Positions 1 to 8,628 are shown, counted from the first letter of the stretch. The stretch: DNA of 41,716 nucleotides from an uncultured beta proteobacterium (GCA_903900805.1 CAIUOP010000080.1:1-41716); one strand, 5' to 3'. The notes: generated from the sequence alone by a model not told the origin. Numbers and translations are program-made.

Positions 1-414
1 AAAGATGGGGACGTTGTCATCATTCGTTATGAAGGCCCTAAAGGTGGTCCTGGTATGCGTGAGATGCTTTCTCCTACCTCAGCCCTCGTTGGTCAAGGTC
101 TAGGGGAGACTGTAGGACTCATCACCGACGGTCGCTTCTCTGGTGGAACCTGGGGCATGGTTGTTGGTCACGTCGCCCCTGAAGCCTATGTTGGGGGCGT
201 AATCGCCCTCATCAATGAAGGTGACTCTGTCACGATCGATGCGCATAAGCTACTGATTCAACTGAATGTGAGTGAAGAAGAAATTGCTAAGCGCAGGGCT
301 AACTGGAAGCAGCCTAAGCCACGCTATACCCGTGGCTTACTAGCCAAATATGCAAGTCTTGCAAGTAGCGCCAGCAAAGGTGCAGTAACCGATCTGAATT
401 TAGATTTAACTTAG
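1..414 (+). CDS. ilvD: Dihydroxy-acid dehydratase, C-terminal part
   Basis: This is the last 137 codons of IlvD, open at the window edge; the reading frame runs from base 1 to a TAG at 412-414. IlvD is an iron-sulfur dehydratase that makes the 2-keto acids of the valine, isoleucine and leucine pathway. The visible part holds the family's C-terminal signature: [11 protein letters not shown] early on, then [13 protein letters not shown] and GHVAPEA, which belong to the conserved C-terminal domain of the IlvD/Edd family. The Fe-S cysteines would lie upstream of the window. IlvD rather than phosphogluconate dehydratase (Edd) is inferred from the exact wording of these motifs. A strong terminator follows 16 bases after the stop. 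Confidence 0.93.
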   Translation, partial: KDGDVVIIRYEGPKGGPGMREMLSPTSALVGQGLGETVGLITDGRFSGGTWGMVVGHVAPEAYVGGVIALINEGDSVTIDAHKLLIQLNVSEEEIAKRRANWKQPKPRYTRGLLAKYASLASSASKGAVTDLNLDLT

Positions 415-430
415 TCAATAAATCAGAGTA

Positions 431-464
431 AAAAAAGCCCCTAGGTAAAACTAGGGGCTTTTTT
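431..464. terminator. Bidirectional Rho-independent terminator between ilvD and the copper operon
   Basis: A perfect 14-bp inverted repeat (arms 431-444 and 451-464, loop GTAAAA) has an A-run on its left edge and a T-run on its right edge, so it can terminate on both strands. It lies between the converging ends of ilvD (414) and the PCu(A)C gene (486). Confidence 0.92.
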
Positions 465-485
465 GTTGGTGCTATTAAATTTAGT

Positions 486-950
486 TTAGTGCTTTACGTG
501 CTGACCCATGACATTTACAGGCATCCTCACTTCAACTTCACCCGCCTTCGCAAATTTCAATTTGACAGGTACTGTCTCGCCAGAAGTCAATGGAGCCTTA
601 ATGTTCATAAACATGAGATGCAGGCCGCCTGGTTTTAATTCTACGGAGCCCCCTGCTGGTACTGCGATGTCTTTCACTTGCCGCATCTTCATCACATTAC
701 CTTCCATTGACATCTCATGTAGCTGCACTTCACCCGCTACAGGCGAACTAGCAGAAATCAATTGATCAGCGGGGCCACCCTTATTTTCAATCTTCATAAA
801 GCCGCCAGCAACTTGCTGACCTGGCATCGTGGCACGCGTATAGGCTTGCTCAATTTTGATTGGGCCAACTGAAGCGCTCTGAGCAATTACAGTACCGCTG
901 AAGGCAATACTAATGGCAGCACCCACTGTTAAGAATAATTTTGACTTCAT
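486..950 (-). CDS. PCu(A)C-type periplasmic copper chaperone
   Basis: A 154-residue exported protein of the DUF461/PCu(A)C family, which carries Cu(I) in the periplasm, for example for building the CuA site of cytochrome oxidase. The full copper motif H-x10-M-x21-H-x-M is present at H78, M89, H111 and M113. Residues 1-23 form a signal peptide (MKSKLFLTVG then a hydrophobic run ending VIAQ). The ATG at 950 was chosen because AAGGGGAG lies 8 nt upstream; the frame stays open to 1007, but that would add 19 residues in front of a good signal peptide. It is the last gene of the copper operon, followed by the terminator at 431-464. Confidence 0.9.
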   Translation of the reverse strand: MKSKLFLTVGAAISIAFSGTVIAQSASVGPIKIEQAYTRATMPGQQVAGGFMKIENKGGPADQLISASSPVAGEVQLHEMSMEGNVMKMRQVKDIAVPAGGSVELKPGGLHLMFMNIKAPLTSGETVPVKLKFAKAGEVEVRMPVNVMGQHVKH

Positions 951-996
951 GCCCACACTCCCCTTGTTATTTTGCAATGCATTTATAGTAAATAAT

Positions 997-1473
997 TTAA
1001 CTACCAACCTTCAATACGCTTTGCAACTTCTGAAAATCTATTAAACCAGTTTTTCTGGAAGCTTTTCCATTTTTATCAATCAAGATGGTAGTTGGTGTCT
1101 CACCATGCCATTTAGGGTCGATCTCATAACGTAAACGCTCATCAAAGGGCGCTGGAACATAATAATTATTAGCTTTTTCTAGACCAGCTTTAGTTAACAT
1201 TTTCTGCATGCTTTGAGCAGAAACATCATCTATCTGTACAAAAATTACTTTTGAGCTTGGATGGCTCTTTAGGAAATTACCCCAGAGTGGCATTTCTTTC
1301 ACACAAGATGGACAAGTAACACCCCAAAAATGGATTGCAATTGGCGAACCATTAGCAGACTTCACCAGGGCGGGCCAATCACCACTTTGATATGGTTTAA
1401 GAATTACCTTATCAGCAAATGCAGGGGCACTAACTCCGATAGAAAGAACAAAAGCGAATAAATATTTTTTCAT
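997..1473 (-). CDS. TlpA-like periplasmic thioredoxin-fold protein
   Basis: A 158-residue secreted thioredoxin-fold protein. Residues 1-20 are a signal peptide ending APAFA. The redox motif is C54-P-S-C57 in the context HFWGVTCPSC, typical of TlpA/ResA-type thiol-disulfide reductases; a cis-Pro region (TPTTILIDKNG) follows. In this operon its likely job is reducing cysteines or copper on partner proteins, as TlpA does for Sco and CuA in other proteobacteria (inference). Its ATG overlaps the stop of the sialidase-like gene by one base (TAATG), so translation is probably coupled. Confidence 0.82.
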   Translation of the reverse strand: MKKYLFAFVLSIGVSAPAFADKVILKPYQSGDWPALVKSANGSPIAIHFWGVTCPSCVKEMPLWGNFLKSHPSSKVIFVQIDDVSAQSMQKMLTKAGLEKANNYYVPAPFDERLRYEIDPKWHGETPTTILIDKNGKASRKTGLIDFQKLQSVLKVGS

Positions 1474-2732
1474 TATTTTTGTGTAACTTTAATCAATTGA
1501 TACCCATCAGCCCTTGTAAGCCAAGATAAAAATACTGTATCACCTTGATTGACTAATAAAGGATGATCACTATATCCATTTGTTTTAGAAATCATTTGTG
1601 GAGTGCCCCACGTTTTACCATCATCATCAGATTGTTTAATGTAAACCAATGATTGAGCACCATCAAATTCTTTCCATGCTAACCATAGCTGCTGACCCAA
1701 GGCTAAGAGGTGTGGTCTAGAAACGTTAGCGCCCTCGGTCCCAATACGATCAGGTTTGGAATAACTTAAACCTTGATTACTAGAGCTAGCATAAAAGACG
1801 CCGGAGCGCTTATTCCCTTGGGTGTACCAAGCTACATGGAATTTTCCAGATCCAGATACTGCAATCGACGGGCCATGATGTGGACAAGCATCTGTTTTCC
1901 AGTCGTCATCAGCCACTCTTCGAATTGGCTCTGCTCCTTTAGCAGAAATCACTTGGCTTGCTTGATCCCGAATACCGCCAGGAAAAATAGCTCGGTAGAC
2001 AATCACTGGCTGATTTTTTGGATCTAAGCTAACACCAATTCGGCAGCACTCACAACTACTCTCATTGGCAAATTGTTCAGTCTGAAAGGTTTTTCCTCCA
2101 TCGCTAGAAAACGAATAGGCAATTGATCCACCTAAACGCTTTGCGCCACCCTGCTTCGCTATAGCAACCAATCGCTTATCAATCCAAGTGATAAAAATAG
2201 AGCTATCTGACCTAATTAGCAGAGATGGGAAGCGTTGACTAGAGCCATCCTGCACCAGTGATGCTGGAGTACTAAAAGTACTGCCACCATCAGCCGATCT
2301 CGCAGTATTAATTTGCGCATTCCAATTTGAGTCCTTGAAAAAAGAATAAGCTAAAAAGACATTTCCCTGTTTATCAGAAACGATCTGAGGTCGCGCATCA
2401 GCGCCAGTATCAAGTGACTTGCCATGCTCTGCGATTTTGACAGTCGATCTCAAGGTTTTACCGAAATCAGAAAACTGGCCTACTGATACCACGCCATTTG
2501 CAGTCCATGCCAATAGTAATTTGCCATCAGACAATAAAAAAGGTGTGGCTGCATTAGCGCAATCAAGTCCATAGCCCTGGCAAACACTACTCACTTTTAT
2601 AGGGGCGGCGCTCTTCATTTGCGATGAATGATCCATTTGTGCTTGTGCACTGCCGATAGCACCAAGCGAACTCATAAGGAGTACAACAAGTACTCGTAGG
2701 CGACTAAAAGAGAGGAGGACTTTAGACATCAT
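1473..2732 (-). CDS. Exported sialidase-like (BNR/Asp-box) propeller protein, probably copper related
   Basis: A 419-residue secreted protein with a signal peptide (cleavage near AQA, residue 30). Asp-box motifs of the sialidase/BNR superfamily recur: SADGGSTF (146-153), SSDGGKTF (209-216) and SDDDGKTW (368-375), with a weaker SSNQGLSY near 317; this indicates a beta-propeller. A true sialidase role is doubtful: I do not see a convincing arginine triad, and the genes around it concern copper. The mature N-terminus begins MDHSSQM, and there are CECC (227-230) and CPHHG (283-287) motifs that could bind metal. It overlaps the TonB receptor stop by one base. The fold is supported; the function is unknown. 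Confidence 0.78.
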   Translation of the reverse strand: MMSKVLLSFSRLRVLVVLLMSSLGAIGSAQAQMDHSSQMKSAAPIKVSSVCQGYGLDCANAATPFLLSDGKLLLAWTANGVVSVGQFSDFGKTLRSTVKIAEHGKSLDTGADARPQIVSDKQGNVFLAYSFFKDSNWNAQINTARSADGGSTFSTPASLVQDGSSQRFPSLLIRSDSSIFITWIDKRLVAIAKQGGAKRLGGSIAYSFSSDGGKTFQTEQFANESSCECCRIGVSLDPKNQPVIVYRAIFPGGIRDQASQVISAKGAEPIRRVADDDWKTDACPHHGPSIAVSGSGKFHVAWYTQGNKRSGVFYASSSNQGLSYSKPDRIGTEGANVSRPHLLALGQQLWLAWKEFDGAQSLVYIKQSDDDGKTWGTPQMISKTNGYSDHPLLVNQGDTVFLSWLTRADGYQLIKVTQK

Positions 2733-4924
2733 TAGAAGATGATACGTGCACCTACAGAAATTGCTTGTGGCATGCCTTGGGTGTAGGATGTGCTGCTGGT
2801 CCCAGTGCCAAAAGTAATGTATTGACGGTTAAATAAGTTAACTGCAGAGGCGTAGATAGTCGTATTTTTGGTTGCCTCATAGTTGGCTCGTAATCCAACT
2901 ATCGCATAAGAAGCCACTGGCAACGTATTGTTAGTATTCAGCCAAGAGCTACCCACATAGCGAACAGTAGCAGTTAAGCTAGCATTTGGCACCGGATAGT
3001 AAGTCAACCCACCACCAGCGATATTCTGAGGAACACCACCGACCTGCTTGTTAATGGGATCACTCGTAGTACTCATAGTCAACTTAGTACTGGTAAAGGC
3101 ATAGTTAGCATCTGTAGCCCATTTTGGACTAATGTCGTGATGAAACTGGAACTCAATACCCTGGCTCAAAAGATTCTGATTGTTGGTGTAGTAACTTAGG
3201 TTAGCTGAGTTACAAATACCATAGCTAGCCTGGCCTGTCCAGGTGGTTGAGGCTCCACATAACTGTTTTGCTAGCGCCTGATCTGTACTACTATTTTTAT
3301 TAAGTGAGTATGTAGCAACAGCGCTCTGAATATAGTTGTTGAAGCCAGTCAACTGAGCAAAGCCGCCCTTCCACCGATAATCCGTTCCAACCTCATACCC
3401 CGTCATTGTCTCGGGAGTTAGATTAGGATTTGCAAAACTAAAACCGCTAGAAGAACCATAGGATCGCAAGGTGTTATTCAGGCCAGGGGCATGGAATGCT
3501 TGGTAAGCCGCTGAACGTAAATCCCAGTTACTGGTTGCTTTATATAGAAACCCTAAAGTAGGACTTAATTGGGTCTTGCTTTGATTCGGAACATTTTGGT
3601 AAACAGGATTAGCCCCATTTGCACCAGTGTTGTAATTTGTTGGAGTTTGGCTATTCCATTGATCAATGCGAGCAGCGAAAGTAGTTTCGAGCGGAAATGC
3701 TTCAGCCCTAGACTTTAATTGCCCCATCAGGCCATAGAAGGTTTGCTGTCCCTGGGCATAATTTACTGCAGCAACCGTTCCATTGTTATTCAGATTATTA
3801 GTTAAATTAGACCCCGCAATATTGCGTGCATCCATACCAACTACGTACTGATCGACGATACCTTGCAACTCTTTCGTATATTGAGCTGACGCACCAACAC
3901 TGCTATATGGATCTTGATAATTTGCATTAATGTATGGGGTGTTAGCCGGGATATTGTTTGTTCTACTAGTAGTAGTCGAGCCATTTTGCTTATTAAAACC
4001 AGTGTTCTGATAGAAAAAATTGAGGTCTACCTTAGACTTATCTTCTAAGCGGGTTGTGGTTCCTCCCGCTAAATCAGCGCTTTGTCTGATATTGGTTGCA
4101 AATGCATAGCCTGAAGATAAATCTGACATAGTGCTATAGCCGGCACGAAAGAAGCCATTCGTATCTTGAGTAGCTTTAAAGTAACCCTGCATTCGCACAT
4201 TGGAATTATGAGATGACGCAGGACCTTGGCCATTCTTGATGTTAGCTGGCGATGCTGGCGAGATCGTTGCGATATTTTGATAGCCATCTGTATTAAAGTA
4301 ATCTGCGGAGAATCGCAGCTGAAGGTTTTCAGAAGCAATTAAATCTTTGGATGCTGCTATGTTTCCGGTGCCAAATGCTCCATAACTAGCTGATGCCTCT
4401 TGCTTACTATTCGCTGGAGTTTTAGTTTTGATATTGATAACACCGCCCATACCGTAGTTACCCCAAAGACTAGAGACGCCACCGCGAATAAATTCGACAG
4501 AATCAATGGATGACATTGGCACAAGATTCCACTGCACTGTTCCATAAAAAGCATCATTAGCTGGTAACCCATCAATTAATACTAGAGTTCTAGCATTACC
4601 CAAACCACGAACGTTAATACTCTGTGCAGTTGGATCCTTTTGGTAATAAGGCGTGTCATTCAAAATGACGCCAGGCACATTCTTTAAAATTTGATCAATA
4701 GTTTGATCTGGTGCAATTTCGAGCGCTTCTTTAGTCAAGATGGTCGTATTAAGTGGAATCTCATCCAAAGGCGTTCCGGAACGGGTCGCACTTACTGTCA
4801 CGCTTTTTAACTTCTGGTCATAGTCAGGTGGTGGCGCGATTTGAGCTTGAGTACCCCCTACTATCAACATTGATCCAAATAACATACCAATGCATGCACT
4901 AATTTTATTTTTCTGAAACAACAT
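2732..4924 (-). CDS. TonB-dependent outer membrane receptor, predicted copper uptake
   Basis: A 730-residue outer membrane receptor. A signal peptide (to about residue 28, ending TQAQ) is followed by a TonB-box-like stretch (KSVTVSAT), a plug domain (about 50-170, with NVRGLGNARTLVLIDGLP and the EFIRGGVSSLWGNYGMGGVINIKT block) and a C-terminal beta-barrel ending in phenylalanine (ARIIF). Such receptors import scarce ligands using TonB/ExbBD energy. Copper or a copper complex is inferred from the DUF2946 leader gene upstream and the PCu(A)C and TlpA genes downstream, not from the barrel itself. GAGGAG stands 7 nt before the ATG. The 77-bp gap to the upstream gene holds stable hairpins (separate entry). 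Confidence 0.9.
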   Translation of the reverse strand: MLFQKNKISACIGMLFGSMLIVGGTQAQIAPPPDYDQKLKSVTVSATRSGTPLDEIPLNTTILTKEALEIAPDQTIDQILKNVPGVILNDTPYYQKDPTAQSINVRGLGNARTLVLIDGLPANDAFYGTVQWNLVPMSSIDSVEFIRGGVSSLWGNYGMGGVINIKTKTPANSKQEASASYGAFGTGNIAASKDLIASENLQLRFSADYFNTDGYQNIATISPASPANIKNGQGPASSHNSNVRMQGYFKATQDTNGFFRAGYSTMSDLSSGYAFATNIRQSADLAGGTTTRLEDKSKVDLNFFYQNTGFNKQNGSTTTSRTNNIPANTPYINANYQDPYSSVGASAQYTKELQGIVDQYVVGMDARNIAGSNLTNNLNNNGTVAAVNYAQGQQTFYGLMGQLKSRAEAFPLETTFAARIDQWNSQTPTNYNTGANGANPVYQNVPNQSKTQLSPTLGFLYKATSNWDLRSAAYQAFHAPGLNNTLRSYGSSSGFSFANPNLTPETMTGYEVGTDYRWKGGFAQLTGFNNYIQSAVATYSLNKNSSTDQALAKQLCGASTTWTGQASYGICNSANLSYYTNNQNLLSQGIEFQFHHDISPKWATDANYAFTSTKLTMSTTSDPINKQVGGVPQNIAGGGLTYYPVPNASLTATVRYVGSSWLNTNNTLPVASYAIVGLRANYEATKNTTIYASAVNLFNRQYITFGTGTSSTSYTQGMPQAISVGARIIF

Positions 4925-4946
4925 GTACTTCTCCTCACAACATTAC

Positions 4947-5006
4947 GGCAACAGATTTGCTTTGTTGCCAACTACATAGCTAAGCTATGCCCTAAAAAGA
5001 TTTAGG
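4947..5006 (-). promoter_or_regulatory. Three tandem hairpins between the CruR-like leader gene and the TonB receptor
   Basis: Read on the minus strand, three perfect stems follow one another: CCTAAA/TTTAGG (5006-4991, overlapping the leader stop codon), CATAGC/GCTATG (4989-4975) and GGCAACA/TGTTGCC (4969-4947). They end shortly before the receptor's ribosome binding site. No T-run follows, so they are not classic terminators. In the CruR system this interval is where Rho-dependent termination is controlled, so structural RNA here fits that model (inference). Confidence 0.6.
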
Positions 5007-5373
5007 CTTGTGTAGGAGGTGCTGCTGAGGGAGGAGTTGCCCAAACAGCGAGTGGCTTGGGTGATTGATAAAAAAGCTGCGGCAGAAACGCAAAGGTTTG
5101 CGGCGCCTGGAATGAGAGATTGGTATTAAATGCTGGGGTGATAGTGCTTTGAGCTACGCAATAAGGACAAGGTGGTTCTTGATTTGCAAGTTCTTGATCT
5201 TCGCCCTGCACAGTAATTTGCATCTTATTGCCATCAGCCGAGCAAATCTCCATTGCAAAACCTTGGCCATGCTGAGCAAGCGATACTGCTTGAGAAACAG
5301 CGGGCGCCAATGCACTCATTGCGATTGCGAAAGCAGCAATCCAGTGAACGAGGCGATTTTTATGGAAATTCAT
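5002..5373 (-). CDS. cruR: DUF2946 / CruR-family copper-sensing leader protein
   Basis: A 123-residue DUF2946 protein heading the copper operon. It has an N-terminal hydrophobic export segment (about 9-30), a C44 in MEICSADG, a CPYC metal motif (69-72) and a proline-rich C-terminus with ATPP (112-115) and AAPP (117-120) just before the end. The CXXC plus C-terminal arrest-type motif is the layout of Bordetella CruR, in which copper binding by the nascent chain relieves a stall at RAPP and causes Rho-dependent termination before the TonB receptor gene (established there; transfer to this gene is inference). AAPP instead of RAPP is a departure. A -10-like TAAAAT (5383-5388) sits 9 nt before the ATG, with no clear Shine-Dalgarno. 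Confidence 0.82.
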   Translation of the reverse strand: MNFHKNRLVHWIAAFAIAMSALAPAVSQAVSLAQHGQGFAMEICSADGNKMQITVQGEDQELANQEPPCPYCVAQSTITPAFNTNLSFQAPQTFAFLPQLFYQSPKPLAVWATPPSAAPPTQA

Positions 5374-5410
5374 GATGAGGGAATTTTATCGGAATTTTGT
5401 GTTTTCCATG

Positions 5411-5436
5411 AAAAAAGGGGCTTGCGCCCCTTTTTT
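5411..5436 (-). terminator. Rho-independent terminator of the tct operon
   Basis: An 11-bp perfect stem (arms 5411-5421 and 5426-5436, loop of 4) with A6 and T6 edges, placed 34 bases after the tctA stop. It also has a T-run on the plus strand, but only the minus-strand tct operon needs it. The promoter of the copper operon must begin right beside it. Confidence 0.9.
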
Positions 5437-5469
5437 ACTAGATCAGACTGGTTTTTGACCAGCTAAGCT

Positions 5470-6969
5470 TTATACGGCTGCTGACTTTTTCTTGCCAATC
5501 ACTTTACCAATCAGCGGCCAGAAGAGGAGCAGTAAAGCTAAAGTAGTAATACCGCCTACCAAGTAGTTAGAGAAGAAAATATCTAAGCTTCCCTGTGAGA
5601 ACAACATGGATTGACGGAAAGAATCTTCTGCGCGGTCGCCCAATACCAAGGCCAATACCATTGGCGCCATTGGGTAGTCGAGTTTTTTGAAGATATAGCC
5701 CAGCACACCGAAGCCCATCATCAGCCAAACATCAAACATGGCATTGTGAACAGTGTATGCACCTACCGCACAAATCACAATAATGACTGGCGCAATGATA
5801 GAGAATGGAATTCTCAAAATAGAAGCAAACAGTGGCACGCAAGTTAACACAACAAACAAGCCAGCCAAGTTACCCAAATACATACTAGCGATCAAGCCCC
5901 AAACAAAGTCTGGCTTCTCAACGAAGAGCAATGGGCCAGGTTGCAAGCCCCAGATCAAGAGGCCACCAAGCAATACCGCTGCTGTTGGTGAACCTGGAAT
6001 ACCTAGAGACAACATTGGGAGAAGTGCGGCCGTACCTGCCGCATGAGCCGCAGTTTCTGGAGCAACAATACCTTCCATTTTGCCGGTACCAAACTGATCG
6101 CCATCTTTGGATACGCGCTTAGCAACACCGTATGCCATAAAGGATGCAGGAGTAGCGCCGCCTGGAGTAATGCCCATCCAGCAACCAATCAAACAGCTAC
6201 GTAATGAAGTAGCCCAGTATCTTGGTAACTGCTTCCAAGTTTCCCAAACTACCTTAGCGCGAATCTTGGCAGCTGCGCCTTTGAATGCAAGGCCCTCTTC
6301 CATCGACAGCAAGATCTCACCGATACCAAATAAACCGATCACCGCAATCAAGAAGTCAAAACCACGCATCAATTCTGGATTGCCAAATGTCAAACGCAAT
6401 TGACCTGTAACGGTATCCATACCAACAGTAGCCAAGGCAAAGCCCAGCATCATGGCAGAAATAGTTTTAAACGGCGACCCCTTATTCATACCTACGAAAC
6501 TACAGAACGTCAGCAAGTAAACCGAGAAGAACTCCGGGGGACCAAATTGCAATGCAAACTTAGCAACCAACGGGGCCAAGAAGGTAATCATCACGATCGC
6601 AAAGAACGCACCTATGAATGAAGAGGTAAATGCCGCAGTTAAAGCCTCACCTGCTTTGCCATTCCGAGCCATTGGATAACCATCAAAGGTTGTTGCAACG
6701 GACCACGGCTCACCTGGAATATTAAAGAGAATAGATGTAATCGCTCCACCAAATAATGCCCCCCAATAAATACAAGAGAGCATGATGATGGCTGAGGTTG
6801 GAGGCATTGTGAAGGTCAATGGCAACAGAATCGCAATTCCGTTTGCGCCGCCAAGCCCTGGCAATACGCCGATGATCACGCCAAGTGTGACACCAACCAA
6901 CATCAACAATAAGTTAAAGGGTGTCATTGCAACGGCAAAGCCATTGAATAGAGCGTTAATTTCTTCCAA
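5470..6969 (-). CDS. tctA: Tripartite tricarboxylate transporter large permease, TctA family
   Basis: A 499-residue, highly hydrophobic inner-membrane protein, the usual length for TctA. It has the family blocks VLPGLGGANGIAILLPLTF (about 34-52), GALFGGAITSILFNIPGEP and, in the second half, GIPGSPTAAVLLGGLLIWGLQPGP; the paired glycine-rich loops are the TctA hallmark. It is the main membrane channel of a binding-protein-dependent secondary transporter for an organic acid; the substrate cannot be read from sequence. The start is TTG, supported by AAGGAG 6 nt upstream. It is the last gene of tctC-tctB-tctA. Confidence 0.93.
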   Translation of the reverse strand: MEEINALFNGFAVAMTPFNLLLMLVGVTLGVIIGVLPGLGGANGIAILLPLTFTMPPTSAIIMLSCIYWGALFGGAITSILFNIPGEPWSVATTFDGYPMARNGKAGEALTAAFTSSFIGAFFAIVMITFLAPLVAKFALQFGPPEFFSVYLLTFCSFVGMNKGSPFKTISAMMLGFALATVGMDTVTGQLRLTFGNPELMRGFDFLIAVIGLFGIGEILLSMEEGLAFKGAAAKIRAKVVWETWKQLPRYWATSLRSCLIGCWMGITPGGATPASFMAYGVAKRVSKDGDQFGTGKMEGIVAPETAAHAAGTAALLPMLSLGIPGSPTAAVLLGGLLIWGLQPGPLLFVEKPDFVWGLIASMYLGNLAGLFVVLTCVPLFASILRIPFSIIAPVIIVICAVGAYTVHNAMFDVWLMMGFGVLGYIFKKLDYPMAPMVLALVLGDRAEDSFRQSMLFSQGSLDIFFSNYLVGGITTLALLLLFWPLIGKVIGKKKSAAV

Positions 6970-7008
6970 CTTGTACTCCTTTTTTTCTAATCTTTTTTAA
7001 TTGTTTTT

Positions 7009-7536
7009 TTAGTTCACGCCAACGAACTCGAGCGGATTAAACCATGAGCCATGTGGCAATGGAACTTGGAACCAGAACTCGAACATCAGGTATAGGGCTG
7101 CGCTCACTCCAATTGCTACAGCAATTGCTTTCCAAAGAGGATATTTACCAAGCCAAACCATAAAGATGGCGATGTAAAAAACAGAGGCAACATAAATACC
7201 AATTAATTGCACACCGAGCACAAAAACAATTGCTGGCAATAAGACGGCCAACACTTGCTTTAAAGGCTCGCTATCGACAAATGACTCTTTTTTCTTATGC
7301 TTGTTAACAATTGCAGCTTGATAAAGCGTTACTGTGCTTGAAAGCATGATGATCAAGCTAATGTAGAAAGGAAAATATCCCGCTTCTGGGCCATCACTAC
7401 CCCAACTTGCGCCTAACTTGAGGCTTCCAATCATAACTGTTAGACCAAACGCGAGGAACAAGATAGCGGTAATGATATCCACAGCCCTGACGCTGATTGC
7501 TGAGTCTTCGTTTGAATTATTTGCTTGTTCAGACAT
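7009..7536 (-). CDS. tctB: Tripartite tricarboxylate transporter small permease, TctB family
   Basis: A 175-residue protein with a polar N-terminus and about four membrane segments (near 20-40, 55-75, 90-115, 125-150), matching TctB. It contains the family-typical phrase GPEAGYFPFYISLI around residues 50-63. TctB is the small membrane partner of TctA. It sits 39 bases before tctA and 87 after tctC; no clear Shine-Dalgarno precedes its ATG, so expression may depend on read-through from tctC past the hairpin at 7584-7607. Confidence 0.88.
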   Translation of the reverse strand: MSEQANNSNEDSAISVRAVDIITAILFLAFGLTVMIGSLKLGASWGSDGPEAGYFPFYISLIIMLSSTVTLYQAAIVNKHKKKESFVDSEPLKQVLAVLLPAIVFVLGVQLIGIYVASVFYIAIFMVWLGKYPLWKAIAVAIGVSAALYLMFEFWFQVPLPHGSWFNPLEFVGVN

Positions 7537-7577
7537 TTGTTTTATTCGCTAATTTAATGTGATTCATACGGGTACTT

Positions 7578-7607
7578 AAAAAATAGGACCTCCGCTTGGA
7601 GGTCCTA
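7578..7607 (-). terminator. Terminator-like hairpin inside the tct operon, just after tctC
   Basis: On the minus strand a perfect 10-bp stem (7607-7598 with 7593-7584, loop AAGC) is followed directly by a T-run. It lies 16 bases after the tctC stop and 47 before tctB. As tctB and tctA need tctC's promoter, it is best read as a partial terminator, or an mRNA-stabilising 3' end, that gives more binding protein than permease. Confidence 0.85.
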
Positions 7608-7623
7608 CCTTATTTGCTACTGA

Positions 7624-8628
7624 TTACTTAGCCAAGAATCCTGCTTCAGTCATTAATTGCTTATGTAAAGCTTCGTTTAATGTGAGCCAGTTTCTAAACT
7701 CTTTGCCAGTCATAAATGTCTGATTGAATGCGCCATCAGCCATGAATTTTTTCCACTCTGGGGTGGCACGTACTTTTTTGAACAACTCAACATAGAAATC
7801 AACTTGCTCCTGCGTTACACCTGGAGCCATGAAAATGCCACGTAACATCACATAGTCAGTTGATACGCCGGCTTCTTTACAAGTAGGTACGTCATACCAT
7901 GATTGAGTATCAGTAATTTTTTCTTTGTAAGGCATACGAGTGTCATCAAATACGCACAATGCACGTAATTTGTTAGCGCGCCACTGAGCTACGGCTTCAA
8001 TCGGATTATTCACAGAAGAGTCAATGTGATTACCAACTAGCTGAACAGCTACGTCGCCACCCCCTTTAAATGGGATGTAAGTGAACTTTGCGCCAGTGGC
8101 TTTTTCAATCGCTACAGTAATGATCTGGTCTTCAGACTTAGATCCTGTACCACCCATCTTGAACTTGCCTGGGCCTGCTGCTTTAGCAGCATCGATATAT
8201 TCCTTCGCAGTTTTGTATGGCTTATCTACGTTATCCCACAAAACGAACTGGTCTAATGCCAACATTGCCACTGGAGTGATGTCTTGCCAGTTAAATGGAA
8301 CGCCAGTTGCTAGTGGAGTTGTAAATAAATTAGAGAGTGTGATCACAATCTTATTTGGATCACCTTTAGCCTCTTTCATCGCCAAGAAACCTTCTGCACC
8401 AGCACCAGCACCTTTATTCACAGGAATAACGGCCTGCTTCATTAAATTATTCTTAGTGATAATTCCTTGAATCATACGAGCCATTTGGTCAGCACCACCG
8501 CCAGGACCAGCAGGAATAATAAATTCAACAGGCTTAGTAGGCTCCCATGCAGCGAATGCAGGTGAAACACCAACAACACCGAGGGCTAATGCGGTGGAAA
8601 TCAAGGCCCCTTTAAACTTCATCTTCAT
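7624..8628 (-). CDS. tctC: Tripartite tricarboxylate transporter periplasmic binding protein, TctC/Bug family
   Basis: A 334-residue extracytoplasmic solute receptor of the TctC/Bug family, common in Burkholderiales. The signal peptide runs to about residue 26 (SPAFA). The ligand-site loop is PAGPGGGADQMARM, and the second half has MGGTGSKSEDQ and YIPFKGGGD, both typical. The start at 8628 is set by AGGAG 7 nt upstream; the frame is open to 8655, but that would add nine residues before the signal peptide. It captures the substrate for TctAB in the periplasm. The ligand is unknown. Confidence 0.93.
   Translation of the reverse strand: MKMKFKGALISTALALGVVGVSPAFAAWEPTKPVEFIIPAGPGGGADQMARMIQGIITKNNLMKQAVIPVNKGAGAGAEGFLAMKEAKGDPNKIVITLSNLFTTPLATGVPFNWQDITPVAMLALDQFVLWDNVDKPYKTAKEYIDAAKAAGPGKFKMGGTGSKSEDQIITVAIEKATGAKFTYIPFKGGGDVAVQLVGNHIDSSVNNPIEAVAQWRANKLRALCVFDDTRMPYKEKITDTQSWYDVPTCKEAGVSTDYVMLRGIFMAPGVTQEQVDFYVELFKKVRATPEWKKFMADGAFNQTFMTGKEFRNWLTLNEALHKQLMTEAGFLAK

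Noticed and set aside
508..765. An 85-codon plus-strand ORF opposite the PCu(A)C gene
   Set aside because: It is antisense to a well-supported gene with an exact copper motif; no ribosome site or recognisable product.
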